Assembly: GCF_003268815.1 (NCBI RefSeq)
Contig: NZ_QLSV01000008.1
Coordinates: 1-64,000 of the forward strand
Reading direction: 5' to 3'
Length of the DNA stretch: 64,000 nucleotides
DNA from: Flavobacterium lacus
GTDB taxonomy: Bacteria > Bacteroidota > Bacteroidia > Flavobacteriales > Flavobacteriaceae
Part shown: piece after piece, positions 63,901 to 64,000 of the stretch
How positions within the stretch are numbered: the first letter of the stretch is position 1
How the letters are laid out: every line of letters starts with the position of its first letter
Program-made: the position numbers and the translations under genes
Notes under the pieces: generated by a model
Databases searched by the model: none
Told to the model about the DNA's origin: nothing
Seen by the model: the letters and a program-made list of their open reading frames with translations, nothing else

Positions 63901-64000
63901 AACAAATTTGAGATTCAGAATTAGACATCGTGTTTATTCAACATCTACTGGATGGTTACCGGATGGTGTTGCTGTTGATGAAATCAAATTATTTGGTACT
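60935..64000 (+). CDS. Large secreted protein with Gly-rich domain and GEVED repeats (3' end outside window)
   Basis: The frame runs from ATG 60935 to the right edge without a stop (1022 residues). A signal region of about 45 residues (LILMLITFFGFSTSFGQ) is followed by a glycine-rich domain at about 55-265 (VWGAGGGGQRANG, VGIGGTGNSGGDG, GRGAGGV, GGGGSSAG, GAGAAGGIGAGGAGG). Two GEVED domains follow (IDWDRNGTFGNVANEIYN ... GQAEDYLIQV and AWVDWNKDGDFNDAGEEIYN ... GEAEDYLFTV), with an FnIII-like segment between them. Ig-like (SGPVTLDVTGSAGVTSFRWYSS) and MAM-like segments then reach the edge. The T9SS sorting domain expected at the C-terminus is outside. A role at the cell surface is inferred from the domains only. 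Confidence 0.85.
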   Translation, partial: MKKNYNLRTGLVFLKKETYFNTKNNIIHLILMLITFFGFSTSFGQTTVIFTATGNSTWTAPCDVTSITLEVWGAGGGGQRANGNPSAGGGGAGGGYVRTTYAVTPGSTYNLYVGIGGTGNSGGDGQDSWFDTNTTIIAVGGRGAGGVVTTNSTWGTGATAFTSGNVGGGGTIISTYGGNGGNAGNNFSGGGGSSAGDINGNSAAGMAAGAAPTNGYAGAAGRDSNGAGAAGGIGAGGAGGRTAQTTDRSGGAGGRGQVRITHTSTLATYCSPTFTTAVEPITNVTFAGINNTSSNLINGTPALEEFCQIGTVIQGSPSNSISIQGNTDGNFTNNIRVYIDWDRNGTFGNVANEIYNIGTITNTTGVDFISLTGNIAVPLTAGLGLTKMRVMKRFGGYPTGPCQTGIGFGQAEDYLIQVNPRPVCTTPALQPTSLNLTSTGTTLAGSFTMPIPPADNYLVVINTTGITPVPVNGTTYTIGSTIGAGNTVIDVDNNNAFSTTGLTILTNYYVFVFSYNSVCTGGPLYYTVSPLNGSITTLSVDYCNPLSTSDASRIFINNVSFLGSLNDVSNLNSSFSLLPSGYQNFTSLGNRAVQAQGEGMNIIASSNARGRWKAWVDWNKDGDFNDAGEEIYNPGAFAGITLNFGFVIPPGTPPGDYRIRFRVYNSFYLTLENFNYDFNSCETFDARNINYGPPLGTVSSIEYGEAEDYLFTVVASCSNVITNITHGEVCGSGPVTLDVTGSAGVTSFRWYSSETGGLPIATTPTGTWTTPSLTNTTTYYVTAVNGCESLVRTPVIATVSPIPTLSFSPSNPIICGNNAIVSLTAAGDTEQVFLVNENFESGTLGVFSNINTDANAASFDNQSRWQVRTSTFIPTGQVWLPAISSGFGANRFAMATGDINPLAPNDIENSLTLTTGVNTTNFTDLTLTMKFYFSRYLPDDNVSLTEFVTIEASTNNFTTSTTIANYVADVGIGSRFSNLSFDLSAFVNQTNLRFRIRHRVYSTSTGWLPDGVAVDEIKLFGT

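Noticed and set aside
1..64000. CRISPR array, rRNA, insertion sequence, toxin-antitoxin or defence system
   Set aside because: No regularly spaced 25-40 bp repeats, no rRNA segments, no transposase or defence-type protein among the frames.

Overview
The window is AT-rich chromosomal DNA from a member of the Flavobacteriaceae (Bacteroidota), most likely Flavobacterium or a close relative. The evidence is: several large secreted proteins with C-terminal type IX secretion (T9SS) sorting domains; a SusC/SusD pair; promoters of the Bacteroidota form TTG-N17-23-TAnnTTTG; A-rich leaders without Shine-Dalgarno sequences; and DUF2851, DUF3467 and GEVED-domain proteins. No phage, insertion sequence, CRISPR array or rRNA is visible.

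Layout. (1) 1-11.4 kb: four minus-strand genes for large, multidomain, T9SS-type surface or secreted proteins; the first runs off the left edge. (2) 11.4-12.3 kb: an 870-base gap with no convincing gene. (3) 12.3-26 kb: the transcription/translation supercluster, all on the minus strand. In transcription order it reads tRNA-Thr(TGT), tRNA-Tyr, tRNA-Thr(GGT), tuf, tRNA-Trp, secE, nusG, rplK, rplA, rplJ, rplL, rpoB, rpoC, DUF3467. (4) 26-27.6 kb: rpsU, xerC and hpf, closely packed, with terminators and promoters that overlap. (5) 27.7-38.6 kb: an endonuclease/exonuclease/phosphatase-family membrane protein, an acyl-CoA dehydrogenase, a ComEA-like helix-hairpin-helix protein, an AGCS sodium:amino-acid symporter, a PspC/unknown/DUF2851 operon, a CBS-domain cysteine-synthase-family enzyme, a lipoprotein and a putative porin. 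(6) 38.7-46.2 kb: a SusC/SusD/lipoprotein operon beside a T9SS-exported subtilisin-like protease, suggesting a protein- or peptide-utilisation locus. (7) 46.3-54.3 kb: housekeeping genes rnhB, lipB, lysS and hemL, a glucosaminidase-LysM lipoprotein, a PLP-dependent deaminase/desulfhydrase and small envelope proteins. (8) 54.3-64 kb: three more large secreted proteins, the last running off the right edge.

How the genes work together. The supercluster makes RNA polymerase core subunits, elongation factors and large-subunit proteins from long co-transcribed units, with an attenuator-like hairpin between rplL and rpoB and an unusual heptad-repeat hairpin between rpoB and rpoC. rpsU stands out: unlike the other ribosomal-protein genes read here it has a complete Shine-Dalgarno sequence, which fits the known role of bS21 in sequestering the anti-SD in Bacteroidota ribosomes. 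Four of the seven large exported proteins share an uncharacterised region with the signatures WSSPV and GNPYPSAI before the sorting domain.

I did not find a clearly new multi-gene system. The observations most worth a second look are the rpsU Shine-Dalgarno, the rpoB-rpoC heptad hairpin, a structured GC-rich element before lysS, the nested terminator/promoter arrangements at hpf-tRNA and rpsU-xerC, and the GNPYPSAI module.
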